DNA from: Chloroflexota bacterium
GTDB taxonomy: Bacteria > Chloroflexota > UBA11872
Direction of reading: 5' to 3'
Assembly (NCBI GenBank): GCA_028875175.1
Contig: JAPPFO010000186.1
Span: 1-15,960, forward strand
DNA length: 15,960 nt
Below, one piece after another: positions 1 to 7,087 of the stretch. The notes under the pieces are model-generated. The model ran no database searches, was not told the DNA's origin, and saw only the letters and a list, made by a program, of their open reading frames with translations. The position numbers and the translations under genes were made by a program. Within the stretch, counting starts at the first letter, position 1, and each line of letters begins with the position of its first letter.

Positions 1-1144
1 GCATGGTCGTGTCCGGGTCCAGCACGCTCCAGAGTTCACGCAGCATGCGGTAGGCGTTGATCGGCTCGGAGTCGTCGTTGAAATGCGCGGCGTAGTCCGC
101 GAACCAGTTGCGCTTCATAGTGGCGATGTCGGCCGCCGTCTGCTGGCGCTGAGCTTCGCGGCCGTCGCCAACCCGTGTTCGCAACTCATCGGCCAGTTGG
201 CGCAGGAACAGCTTGGCGTCGGCCAGGATGGGAACGGCCGTCGGGTAGCTCTTGTTCAGATCCACCGAGTCGTTGGTGGCGTGAATGATGGTCTTGCCCT
301 CGGGCAGATCGGGCGTGAACGACATGCGGCTGAGGCTTGAGCCGACAACCAGCACCGTGTCCGCCGTCTCCAGGTAGTGCGCGGCCATGGCCGTGCGGAC
401 GTAGGCGCCGACACCGGCGGAGAGCTCATGCGTCTCGGGAATGGCGCTCTTGCCCTGCAGGGTGCTCATGACTGGCGCGCCCAGCAACTCGGCGACTTCC
501 TGCAGTTCGGCCGATGCCTCCGCGTACAGCACGCCCTGACCGGCCCAGATAAGAATGGATCCGGCTCGTAGGAGCAGATCCGCGGCTTCGGATACCGCGC
601 CGCTGTCGGCGGCCGAGCGAGCGGGTCGAATCGGCGTGTAGTCCAGCGGCCCGGCAAACTCTTCCGCGCAGACCTCCACCGGCATTTCCAACATCACGGG
701 ACCCGGTCGGCCTGATCGCAGCGCGGTGAAGGCCATGCGCGCTCGCTGCGGAATTTCAGCCGCCGAGCCCACAACCGCCCCGTGGCGAATGGTGGCCTGG
801 TAGTTAAGCACGCCCTCAAAGGCCGGCGGAACGCTGGTCTTGGGCATGCCGGGATGGCCGGGCACGAACAGCACCGGCGTGGAGTCGGTGTAGGAGTGCG
901 CGATTGCGGCAAAGGCGTTCTCGACACCGGCCGACTGCTGCACGGTCCAGGTGCCAATCTCGCGCCCATTTGTCGAACGCGAAACGCCGTCGGCCATGTT
1001 GCCGGCCACCCGTTCCTGCCGGGCCAGCAGAATGCGGAGATCGGCGCGGGCCATGGCTTCCATGACCGGGGTGTAGGGAAAGCAGAACACCTGCTTCACG
1101 CCTTCGGCTTTGAGAATGTGGACCAGGGCATCGGCGCCAGTCAC
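1..1144 (-). CDS. Thiamine pyrophosphate-dependent enzyme, acetolactate synthase-like (3' end cut by window)
   Basis: The frame is open from a GTG at 1144 to the window edge, giving 381 residues. The start is supported by AGGA about 8 nt upstream. The protein has the layout of the acetolactate synthase/benzoylformate decarboxylase superfamily. Residues about 1-170 form the N-terminal TPP-binding domain, with the activating glutamate in RQERVAGNMADG (E44) and QQSAGVENAFAA where ALS enzymes have their Gly-rich QxGPG segment. Residues about 185-330 form the central domain, containing IWAGQGVLYAEA. The C-terminal pyrophosphate-binding domain (GDG..N motif) lies outside the window. The usual GxPG after the first strand is replaced by FPYTP. 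That suggests a specialised decarboxylase, carboligase or sulfo-compound lyase rather than biosynthetic ALS; this is inference and the substrate cannot be read. It diverges from the small membrane gene beginning near 1253. Confidence 0.85.
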   Translation of the reverse strand, partial: MTGADALVHILKAEGVKQVFCFPYTPVMEAMARADLRILLARQERVAGNMADGVSRSTNGREIGTWTVQQSAGVENAFAAIAHSYTDSTPVLFVPGHPGMPKTSVPPAFEGVLNYQATIRHGAVVGSAAEIPQRARMAFTALRSGRPGPVMLEMPVEVCAEEFAGPLDYTPIRPARSAADSGAVSEAADLLLRAGSILIWAGQGVLYAEASAELQEVAELLGAPVMSTLQGKSAIPETHELSAGVGAYVRTAMAAHYLETADTVLVVGSSLSRMSFTPDLPEGKTIIHATNDSVDLNKSYPTAVPILADAKLFLRQLADELRTRVGDGREAQRQQTAADIATMKRNWFADYAAHFNDDSEPINAYRMLRELWSVLDPDTTM

Positions 1145-1252
1145 GTCGTTCGTCCTTGCGCGCACGCGCTTCCGAGCGGTGGTGCGCCTACGGTGACACG
1201 CGGCACCCCGCACGGCAACCGGTGTGCGCGAGTGCGACTCCGCTGCTGGCGT

Positions 1253-1552
1253 ATGCTCGAATCCGTGAACCTGAGAATTCGCTGGCGGCGCACGCTGGTG
1301 GCCAGTGCGCTGGCGTTCGGAGTGGTGCTGGCCGGGACGTACGTCCTGATCGAAAACGTACGGGCCGGCGGCGCCGTTCTCGTAGCTGCAATCGTTGCCC
1401 TGGCTGCCTATGTGGCCCTCAACGCGCCAAACCCAAGCGGACAGCGCGGACAGTCTCTTGGGGTGCTGTTGGTCAGCAGCAGCCTGGCAGTCGCCGTCGG
1501 AGTCAGCGGTTTCGCTGCGGCCATCCTCCTTGTAGCGCTGAGCCGAACTTAG
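1253..1552 (+). CDS. Small three-helix hydrophobic membrane protein, unknown function
   Basis: The product is 99 aa from ATG 1253, or 95 aa from GTG 1265. After a basic N-terminus (RIRWRR) there are three hydrophobic segments: about residues 15-34, 38-57 and 69-96, the last long and Ala/Val/Leu-rich. A short polar linker (PNPSGQRGQS) separates helices two and three. The positive N-terminus predicts that end is cytoplasmic. I recognise no family. Neither start has a clear Shine-Dalgarno. The ATG is embedded in TATGCT, a plausible -10 box, and GTG 1265 lies 7 nt after it, so the message may be leaderless from the GTG. The gene lies between a divergent TPP enzyme and a downstream co-directional dioxygenase. 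Hydrophobic coding in high-GC DNA can be accidental, but three well-formed segments and a good in-frame stop favour a real gene. Confidence 0.55.
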   Translation: MLESVNLRIRWRRTLVASALAFGVVLAGTYVLIENVRAGGAVLVAAIVALAAYVALNAPNPSGQRGQSLGVLLVSSSLAVAVGVSGFAAAILLVALSRT

Positions 1553-1646
1553 TCAGAGCGGCGCAGAAAAATGCCGCGCCAAAACCACGAATCTCTCGCC
1601 GGCTTTTGGGCTAGACTTCCAAGAACTTCGACTCCGACATACCACT

Positions 1647-2633
1647 ATGCACCTCACAGCCGAACAACTGGCCGACTTCGACCGTGACGGCTACGTCATC
1701 GCCCGCGGCATCTTGTCCCCCGACGAGGACCTGCAGCCGGTCATGGACGAGTACGCCGAGATTCTCGACCGGGAATCCGAGCGGATGTTTCGCGACGGCG
1801 AGATCTCCAGCACCTATGCCGAATTGCCCTTCGACCGGCGCACCATCGCCATCACCCAGGAAGCCGGGCTGCTGGACCCGCAGCCGTTCGACATCACGAT
1901 TCCAATCAACACCGCCTCGCTGAACCCGGACACCAGGTATCACTTTGGGCCAGCCGTATTTGCCCTGTTGCGCAACGAGCGCTTGCTGGACGCCGTCGAG
2001 TCCCTGATCGGGCCCGAGATCACCTCCAACCCCGTCCAGCACGTACGGATCAAGCCGCCGGAACGCTACGTCACGAAGAACGAGGGAACCGGGCTGGTGA
2101 CGACCACCGGCTGGCACCAGGACAACGGCGTGGTCCACGAGGAAGCCGACGACACCGACATGCTCACCGTCTGGTTGCCGCTCACCGAGGCCACCGAGCG
2201 CAACGGCTGCCTGATGGTCGTGCCCGGAAGCTACAAGGACGGCCTGCAGGTGCACTGCACCATGGCCAACGAGCGCGGCCTTAGGGCCACCACGATTCCG
2301 ACCCAGCTGATTCCGAAGGAACGCGCCACGCCCCTGCCCATGTCGCCCGGCGACGTACTGCTGATGCACAAGCGCTGCATGCACGCCTCGTTGACCAATC
2401 ACAGCGACGACGTGCGCTGGAGCTTTGACCTGCGCTACAACCCCACCGGCCAGTCGACCGGCCGTACCTACTTCCCAAGCTGGGTAGCTCGCAGCCGCGC
2501 AAACCCAGAAACGGAACTGCACGACGCGGCGGCCTGGGAAAAGTCCTGGGTCGACACGATGAACCGACTGATGGACAGCCCGGAGCCAATCCGCGCCCAC
2601 CGCTGGGACAACAGCCACGAGCTTTGCGCCTGA
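1647..2633 (+). CDS. Phytanoyl-CoA dioxygenase (PhyH)-family Fe(II)/2-oxoglutarate oxygenase
   Basis: The protein is 328 aa, a usual length for the PhyH family. Family members hydroxylate a CH bond of a small organic substrate, using 2-oxoglutarate and O2. The double-stranded beta-helix residues are visible: HxD in GWHQDNG (H157, D159), the distal histidine in CMHASLTNHS (H246), and an arginine 11 residues later (R257) to bind the 2-oxoglutarate carboxylate. The N-terminus (LTAEQLADFDRDGYVIARG) is the classic opening of the family. The central LTVWLPLTEATERNGCLMVVPGS is also typical. No secretion signal is seen, so it should be cytoplasmic. The ATG has no strong Shine-Dalgarno, but the family N-terminus starts there. 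It converges on coaE with a 42-nt gap. The substrate is unknown; large paralogous PhyH sets are common in environmental bacteria. Confidence 0.9.
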   Translation: MHLTAEQLADFDRDGYVIARGILSPDEDLQPVMDEYAEILDRESERMFRDGEISSTYAELPFDRRTIAITQEAGLLDPQPFDITIPINTASLNPDTRYHFGPAVFALLRNERLLDAVESLIGPEITSNPVQHVRIKPPERYVTKNEGTGLVTTTGWHQDNGVVHEEADDTDMLTVWLPLTEATERNGCLMVVPGSYKDGLQVHCTMANERGLRATTIPTQLIPKERATPLPMSPGDVLLMHKRCMHASLTNHSDDVRWSFDLRYNPTGQSTGRTYFPSWVARSRANPETELHDAAAWEKSWVDTMNRLMDSPEPIRAHRWDNSHELCA

Positions 2634-2645
2634 GTCGACGTTTCT

Positions 2646-2662
2646 GACCGGCAGACGCGGTC
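2646..2662. terminator. Possible weak hairpin between convergent genes
   Basis: In the 42-nt gap between the two convergent stops, GACCG (2646-2650) can pair with CGGTC (2658-2662) around a 7-nt loop. There is no U-run on either side, so it would be a poor intrinsic terminator. It may be chance. Confidence 0.2.
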
Positions 2663-2675
2663 GCTGACAGTACGG

Positions 2676-3320
2676 CTAAGTCGGCGGCCGGATAGCGAGC
2701 GCCAGGCTCTCGTGCCACGCGAGCGCGACTCGTTCTTGCAGGGCCTTCACGTCAGCGCTGTTGTCGATGCGCCACACCGGACGCCCGGGCCTTCGCGCCC
2801 TAAACAGGCGCTCCTTCTCCTCGAAACTCGACTGTACGGCCAGGCGACGGCGCGCTTCGTCGGCCGCGATGCGTCCCGTGGCCGTCGCACGTTCGATCTG
2901 CAGCTCCGGCGTCGACTCCACGATCCAGAGAGCGTCAAGTCGCTGCACGCTCGGTCCCTCCACCACCTTGATCGCCTCGATGATCGTGGCAGGCGCCGTG
3001 GTCGGCTCGGCCAGCAATTCCGCCGTGCGCTCGCCGACCCGCGGATAGATGAGTTCTTCCAGACGAGCAAGGGCAGCGGAGTCGTTGAACACGATCCGTG
3101 CTAAAGCCGCTCGATCGGGTCGGCCGCCCAGCATCACCTCGGCGCCAAACGCGCGTGCAATGCTCAGCGCCAGTTCCGGATCGTTCGCCAGCAGGTCGCG
3201 CACCGTCTGATCCGAATCGATCACACGCGCGCCCAGCGCACGTGCAATCCGCCCGACGGTCGACTTACCAGCTCCCAGGTTGCCGGTCAGGCCAATCACC
3301 ATGTGATGGTCCGGCATCAT
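2676..3320 (-). CDS. coaE: Dephospho-CoA kinase
   Basis: The protein is 214 aa and catalyses the last step of coenzyme A synthesis, ATP-dependent phosphorylation of the 3'-OH of dephospho-CoA, in the cytoplasm. The Walker A loop is GLTGNLGAGKST (residues 10-21, K19). It is followed by the family's acidic pair in VIDSDQTVRDLL (D35, D37), the nucleotide-binding substrate segment ELIYPRVGERT (usually HPxV, here YPRV) and the lid region with conserved arginines (AADEARRRLAVQSS). A C-terminal NSADVKALQERV helix matches the family end. ATG 3320 has GGAG/GAGG upstream (GGAGCGAGGCGCG-ATG). A second ATG follows immediately and another, M7, could also serve. It is divergent from the riboflavin operon, with about 100 nt to the riboswitch, and convergent with the PhyH gene. 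Confidence 0.93.
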   Translation of the reverse strand: MMPDHHMVIGLTGNLGAGKSTVGRIARALGARVIDSDQTVRDLLANDPELALSIARAFGAEVMLGGRPDRAALARIVFNDSAALARLEELIYPRVGERTAELLAEPTTAPATIIEAIKVVEGPSVQRLDALWIVESTPELQIERATATGRIAADEARRRLAVQSSFEEKERLFRARRPGRPVWRIDNSADVKALQERVALAWHESLALAIRPPT

Positions 3321-3374
3321 CGCGCCTCGCTCCGGCCGCGGTCAGCAGTTCCAACTTCGAGCATACGGCGGCTA

Positions 3375-3403
3375 TTGGACGCTGCCGCCCGCGGGCGTAT
3401 GCT
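3375..3403 (+). promoter_or_regulatory. Probable sigma70-type promoter of the riboflavin operon
   Basis: TTGGAC (3375-3380) and TATGCT (3398-3403) are separated by exactly 17 nt. This puts the transcription start near 3410, about 10 nt before the base of the FMN riboswitch. Each box is only a partial match to consensus. The position relative to the riboswitch is the main support. Confidence 0.45.
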
Positions 3404-3419
3404 TGGCCCACGCACACAC

Positions 3420-3567
3420 GTGCCTTCGGGGCAGGGTGATCCCGGCGCCAGCGCCGGGCAATTCCCGACCGGCGGTAAGGCCCACGGCCAAGCCCGCGAG
3501 CCGGCCAACACCGGCTGATCCGGTGCAAGTCCGGAGCCGACGGTACAGTCCGGAAGGGAGAAGGCGC
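3420..3567 (+). ncRNA. FMN riboswitch (RFN element)
   Basis: The signature blocks of the RFN aptamer occur in order: GGGGCAGGGTG (3428-3438), a variable hairpin (CCGGCGCCAGCGCCGG), AATTCCCGACCGGCGGT, AAGCCCGCGAGC, GATCCGGTGCAAGTCCGG, GCCGACGGTACAGTCCGG and AGGGAGAAGG. Stem P1 closes between GTGCCTTC (3420-3427) and GAAGGCGC (3560-3567). It sits directly upstream of ribD-ribE-ribBA-ribH, its canonical place. FMN binding is known to repress this class of leader, so the operon is very likely under FMN feedback control. Confidence 0.97.
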
Positions 3568-3671
3568 CGTGGGCGTGCGACGCGTGCACGCCTACGCCCC
3601 GGCGGTTTGACGCGTCGGGGGCCCGCGACCTGACGACTGCCCTGAGCGAACGCCAAAGCGCCCACGCCGCA
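3568..3671 (+). promoter_or_regulatory. Riboswitch expression platform (leader between aptamer and ribD)
   Basis: About 100 nt separate the aptamer from ribD. Two structures could be mutually exclusive. One is a 7-bp hairpin, GGCGTGC (3572-3578) with GCACGCC (3586-3592). The other is a long-range 8-bp pairing of CGTGGGCG (3568-3575) with CGCCCACG (3659-3666), which ends about 12 nt before the AGGAG ribosome site of ribD. A further stem, CCCCG/CGGGG (3597-3601/3616-3620), lies between. No U-run follows any hairpin, so control at translation initiation, or Rho-dependent control, is more likely than a classical intrinsic terminator. The switching model is inference. Confidence 0.4.
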
Positions 3672-3689
3672 GTGAGGCAGGAGTCCGCC

Positions 3690-4757
3690 ATGGCTCGTGC
3701 CCTGGAAGTGGCGCGCCGGGCGCGGGGCCGTACGCACCCCAACCCACCGGTTGGCGCCGTGGTCGTCGGCAACGATGGAACCATCCTCGGCGAAGGCGCG
3801 ACCCAACCAGCCGGAGGCGACCACGCCGAGGTCATGGCCTTGCGCGCCGCCGGTCCCCGCGCGCGCGGCGCCACGCTGGCCGTCACGCTCGAACCCTGCA
3901 ATCACCACGGACACACGCCCCCATGCACCGAGGCGATCCTCCGCGCCGGCATCAGGCGCGTCGTCGCGGCGATTCCCGACACCAACCCTGGAGTCCGCGG
4001 CGGCGGCTTCGACTTCCTGCGCGGTCACGGGGTGCAAGTCGTGACCGGCGTCGGCGCGCGGGCGGCCAGCGATCTCGCGCAGGGACACTTCAAGCTCACC
4101 GAAACCGGCCGTCCCCACGTCACCGCCAAGTGGGCCGTGACCGCGGACGGCAAGGTCGCCCAGACCTCGGGTGGTGGACGCATAACCGGCGATGCCGCTT
4201 GGCGTCGTGTCCACCAGATGCGCGACGCGGCCGATGCCATCGTCACTGGGGTCGACTCGATTCTGGTCGATGACTCCCGCCTCACAGTGCGTCCGCCGCC
4301 CGCGGACGGCCGGCAGCCCCTCCGCGTGGTCGTTGATTCCCTGGCGCGTACCTCGCCGTCGTCTCGAGTCGTTGGTCACGACGGCCGCTCGCTCATACTG
4401 ACTACAGCAGCCGCGCCTTTCCAGCGCGTCGGCCAACTCAACAAAGCCGGCGCCGAGGTGCTGATTTGCCCGCACACTGCCGCCGGACGCGTCGACATCA
4501 ATGCGGCGTTGCAGACCCTTGGCGCACTTCGTCTCTCGACCGTGCTGCTTGAGGCCGGACCAACGCTGACCGGTGCATTCCTGGCGGCCGGCGCCGTCGA
4601 CAGCCTTGCGGTCTTCGTCGCGCCCTGGACCATGGGGGATGGCCTCTCAGCGCCCGCCGCTGTCGAGACGCTGCTGGCTTGTCCGCGCGTCAGCAGCGTC
4701 GGCGAGGACACCGTGATCGAGGGCGACCTGCAGCGCTACGGACCGGCGGTGAACTGA
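3690..4757 (+). CDS. ribD: Bifunctional riboflavin biosynthesis deaminase/reductase
   Basis: RibD performs two successive steps on the GTP-derived pyrimidine: deamination, then NADPH reduction of the ribosyl chain. The N-terminal deaminase domain has the zinc site H45 and E47 (GGDHAEVMAL) and C70 and C79 in EPCNHHGHTPPC; the usual Ser after EPC is Asn. The C-terminal reductase domain starts about residue 130 (HVTAKWAVTADGKVA) and includes RDAADAIVTGVDSILVDD and the end segment VLLEAGPTLTGAFL. ATG 3690 is chosen because AGGAG lies 6 nt upstream, giving 355 aa. An in-frame GTG at 3672 would add six residues and aligns with the E. coli RibD N-terminus (M-x5-MARAL), so it remains a real alternative. 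It is the first gene of the operon, separated from ribE by 1 nt. Confidence 0.95.
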   Translation: MARALEVARRARGRTHPNPPVGAVVVGNDGTILGEGATQPAGGDHAEVMALRAAGPRARGATLAVTLEPCNHHGHTPPCTEAILRAGIRRVVAAIPDTNPGVRGGGFDFLRGHGVQVVTGVGARAASDLAQGHFKLTETGRPHVTAKWAVTADGKVAQTSGGGRITGDAAWRRVHQMRDAADAIVTGVDSILVDDSRLTVRPPPADGRQPLRVVVDSLARTSPSSRVVGHDGRSLILTTAAAPFQRVGQLNKAGAEVLICPHTAAGRVDINAALQTLGALRLSTVLLEAGPTLTGAFLAAGAVDSLAVFVAPWTMGDGLSAPAAVETLLACPRVSSVGEDTVIEGDLQRYGPAVN

Positions 4758-4758
4758 A

Positions 4759-5409
4759 GTGTTTACCGGCATCGTTGAGGACCTCGGACGCGTGGTTCGC
4801 CTAGAGCACGCCGCGGGCCTGCGCCGCTTCACGCTTCGATCGGACGTCTGCGCCGACGGTGTGCGCGTCGGCGACTCCATCGCGGTCAACGGTGCCTGCC
4901 TGACCGCCGTTAACGTGTCGAACAACCAGATTTCAGTGGAGGCCATCCCCGAGACTCTGCGACTGACCAACCTCGGCCAGCTAGCCCTTGACAGTCCCGT
5001 CAACCTGGAACGCCCGCTCGCCTACGGGGACCGCATGGGCGGGCACTACGTACAGGGCCACGTGGATGCCACGGCCGAACTGATCGAACGCCAACCCGAC
5101 GGCGATTCCGAAGTCGTGCGCTTTGCCGCCCCGACCCACCTCATGGGCTACATCGTCTCGAAGGGCTTCGTGGCGCTCGACGGCGTAAGCCTCACCGTGG
5201 TCGACCCGCACGACGCGACGTTCGCGGTTGCCCTAATCCCGCACACGCTGCGTTCCGTCACCCTTGGCGCGGCGCCCGTCGGTTACCGCGCCAACCTGGA
5301 AGCCGACGTGCTAGCCAAGTACGGACGCGTGCCGGAGCCGGAGAAACTAGGCAGCCCTTCCATTGCCGGGTTGCGCGCGGCCGGGTACAGGCTGGACGAG
5401 ACACGATGA
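4759..5409 (+). CDS. ribE: Riboflavin synthase, alpha chain
   Basis: The 216-aa enzyme dismutates two 6,7-dimethyl-8-ribityllumazines to riboflavin and the pyrimidine product of RibD. The invariant N-terminus MFTGIVEDLG is present, read from GTG 4759. The two homologous barrel halves are clear: residues about 1-97, with GDSIAVNGACLTAV, and about 98-200, opening with GHYVQGHVDATAEL and containing GFVALDGVSLTVV. A short C-terminal helix would trimerise the enzyme. The start lies 1 nt after the ribD stop with no independent ribosome site, and its end overlaps ribBA by ATGA, so translation is probably coupled along the operon. No unusual residues were noticed. Confidence 0.95.
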   Translation: MFTGIVEDLGRVVRLEHAAGLRRFTLRSDVCADGVRVGDSIAVNGACLTAVNVSNNQISVEAIPETLRLTNLGQLALDSPVNLERPLAYGDRMGGHYVQGHVDATAELIERQPDGDSEVVRFAAPTHLMGYIVSKGFVALDGVSLTVVDPHDATFAVALIPHTLRSVTLGAAPVGYRANLEADVLAKYGRVPEPEKLGSPSIAGLRAAGYRLDETR

Positions 5410-6599
5410 CCCGAGACGCGGTTGCCATCGCGACTGAGTGCATCAGGCGCGGCGGCATTGTGGCGGTCGTCGACGACGGCTTGGCGCAGCCGGATCTGGA
5501 CGTTGTGGCAGCCGGCGAGAACTTGCACGCCGAGACCCTGGGGCGCCTGCGAGCCCTGGGCGACGGCGACCTCTACGCCCCCGCGGCCGCACGCCGGCTC
5601 GACGAGCTTCGACTGCCCGAACAGCCGACGGATCCAGCCGACCCGACGGTGCGACGTCCAGCCCTGGCCGCCTCGGTTGGGCTGGCCGATGTCCCCACCA
5701 CATCGGACGACGCCGCGAAGGCGGCCGTTGTTCGGGCCCTGGCGTCCGATCGCAACGGCGCCCACTTCCGCTCGCCCGGCCCGGTTACCCCAATCCGGGC
5801 GCGCGAAGGCGGCGTGCTGCGGCGGTTGGGCCTCACCGAGGCCGCCGTCGACCTTGCCGTCCTGGCAGGACTCCCCCCCGTGGCCGTACTTGCCCACGTC
5901 GACACGCCCAACACCGAGGTATTTGAGCAGTCCTCGCTATCCACAGGACCCAATCAGCCACCCATCCCCGTCGTGCGCATCAGCCAAATCGTCCACCACC
6001 GGCGAGCCAACGAGCGAGTCGTCTACCAGGTTGCCGCCGCCGAACTGCCGACCGCGCACGGGGCCTTCCAGGCCGCCGCCTTTCACGACACGACGACCGG
6101 GGAAGACCACGTGGCGCTTACGCTGGGCAATCTAACCGGAGACTCGCCGCCGCTGGTTCGGGTGCACTCGGAGTGCCTGACCGGCGACGTCTTCGGCTCC
6201 ATGCGCTGCGACTGCGGCGACCAGTTAAATGCGGCCCTGGCGCGGATTTCCGACGAGGGGCGTGGCGTGGTGCTGTATATGCGGCAGGAAGGGCGCGGGA
6301 TAGGGCTTGCGAACAAGCTGCGGACCTACGAGCTGCAAGATCGGGGGCTGGACACCGTGGACGCCAACCGCCACCTGGGATTCGCCGCCGACCTGCGCGA
6401 CTACGGCGTGGGCGCACAGATCCTGCGCGAACTCGGCATCACCGATCTGCGCCTGCTTACCAACAACCCCAAGAAAACCGCGGGCTTCCGGGCCTACGGA
6501 TTGAAGGTGGTTCAGCAGTTGCCGCTGGCGGTGGAGCCCGGGACGCATAACCGTCGCTACCTCGAGACCAAACGAGCACGAATGGGGCATGAGCTATGA
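5406..6599 (+). CDS. ribBA: RibBA: intact GTP cyclohydrolase II fused to a degenerate DHBP synthase domain
   Basis: The protein is 397 aa. Residues about 200-397 are a complete GTP cyclohydrolase II. They carry the zinc cysteines in SECLTGDVFGSMRCDCG (C257, C268, C270), YMRQEGRGIGLANK and LLTNNPKK. This half opens the pathway from GTP. Residues 1-200 align with DHBP synthase (IVAVVDD, IRAREGGVL, TEAAVDLAVLAGLPP) but lack its active site. The DDEDRENEGD acidic loop reads DDGLAQPDLD, so metal ligand E38 (E. coli RibB numbering) is lost. H136 of RPGHV is P126, metal ligand H153 of GHTEA is L143, and E174 is H164. The GTAFT region is also rewritten. The frame is uninterrupted, so this is divergence rather than a frameshift. 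The start overlaps the ribE stop by ATGA. The product may act only as RibA, with the N-terminal half structural. Confidence 0.93.
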   Translation: MTRDAVAIATECIRRGGIVAVVDDGLAQPDLDVVAAGENLHAETLGRLRALGDGDLYAPAAARRLDELRLPEQPTDPADPTVRRPALAASVGLADVPTTSDDAAKAAVVRALASDRNGAHFRSPGPVTPIRAREGGVLRRLGLTEAAVDLAVLAGLPPVAVLAHVDTPNTEVFEQSSLSTGPNQPPIPVVRISQIVHHRRANERVVYQVAAAELPTAHGAFQAAAFHDTTTGEDHVALTLGNLTGDSPPLVRVHSECLTGDVFGSMRCDCGDQLNAALARISDEGRGVVLYMRQEGRGIGLANKLRTYELQDRGLDTVDANRHLGFAADLRDYGVGAQILRELGITDLRLLTNNPKKTAGFRAYGLKVVQQLPLAVEPGTHNRRYLETKRARMGHEL

Positions 6600-7087
6600 G
6601 CGAGCAAGAGTCTGGAGCGCGAGTAATCGATCCGCCGCTGGATGGCGAAGGGCTGCGCGTCGGCATAGCGGCTGCGCGCTTCAACGAGTTCTTCGTGGGC
6701 CACCTGCTGGAAGCCTGCCAACGCGAGCTACGCCGACATGGCGTGGCCGAGGGCGATCAGACGATTGCCTGGGTCCCCGGCTCGTTCGAGCTGCCAGTAG
6801 CGGCGCGCGAACTGATCGACGCCGAAAAGCCCGACGTCGTCATCTGCCTCGGCTGCATCATCCGCGGTGAGACCACGCACTACGACCACGTGGCGCAGGA
6901 GTCGGCTCGGGGCATCGCGCAGGTGGCGCTAACCGGCAAGACGCCGGTGATCTACGGGATTGTGACGGCCGAGACGGTGGAGCAGGCCATCAACCGCTGC
7001 GGCGGCAAGTTCGGCAACCGCGGCGGCGACGCCGCCCTCGCCGCCCTCGCCATGGCTCGCAGCCTGGAACAGATTCGCGGGGTCTAG
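6596..7087 (+). CDS. ribH: 6,7-dimethyl-8-ribityllumazine synthase
   Basis: The 163-aa enzyme condenses the RibD-derived pyrimidine with DHBP, the product of RibB, to give the lumazine substrate of RibE. Conserved elements are GIAAARFNEFFVGHLLEAC near the N-terminus, VPGSFELPVAAREL (substrate loop), GCIIRGETTHYDHVAQE with the catalytic histidine, and PVIYGIVTAET. The length is typical and an icosahedral or pentameric assembly is expected from the family. It starts in an ATGA overlap with ribBA and is the last gene of the operon. Its TAG stop (7085-7087) shares the palindrome CTAG with the stop of the convergent aminotransferase gene, leaving no intergenic terminator. Because it needs DHBP, its presence implies a DHBP source other than the degenerate RibB half of the neighbouring gene. 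Confidence 0.95.
   Translation: MSEQESGARVIDPPLDGEGLRVGIAAARFNEFFVGHLLEACQRELRRHGVAEGDQTIAWVPGSFELPVAARELIDAEKPDVVICLGCIIRGETTHYDHVAQESARGIAQVALTGKTPVIYGIVTAETVEQAINRCGGKFGNRGGDAALAALAMARSLEQIRGV

Noticed and set aside
1611..2618. Minus-strand open frame of 335 codons opposite the PhyH gene
   Set aside because: The plus-strand reading has the HxD...H residues of the family; the opposite frame has none.
3372..4475. Minus-strand open frame of 367 codons across the riboswitch and ribD
   Set aside because: It lies opposite the RFN element and ribD, both certain, and its translation shows no recognisable domain.
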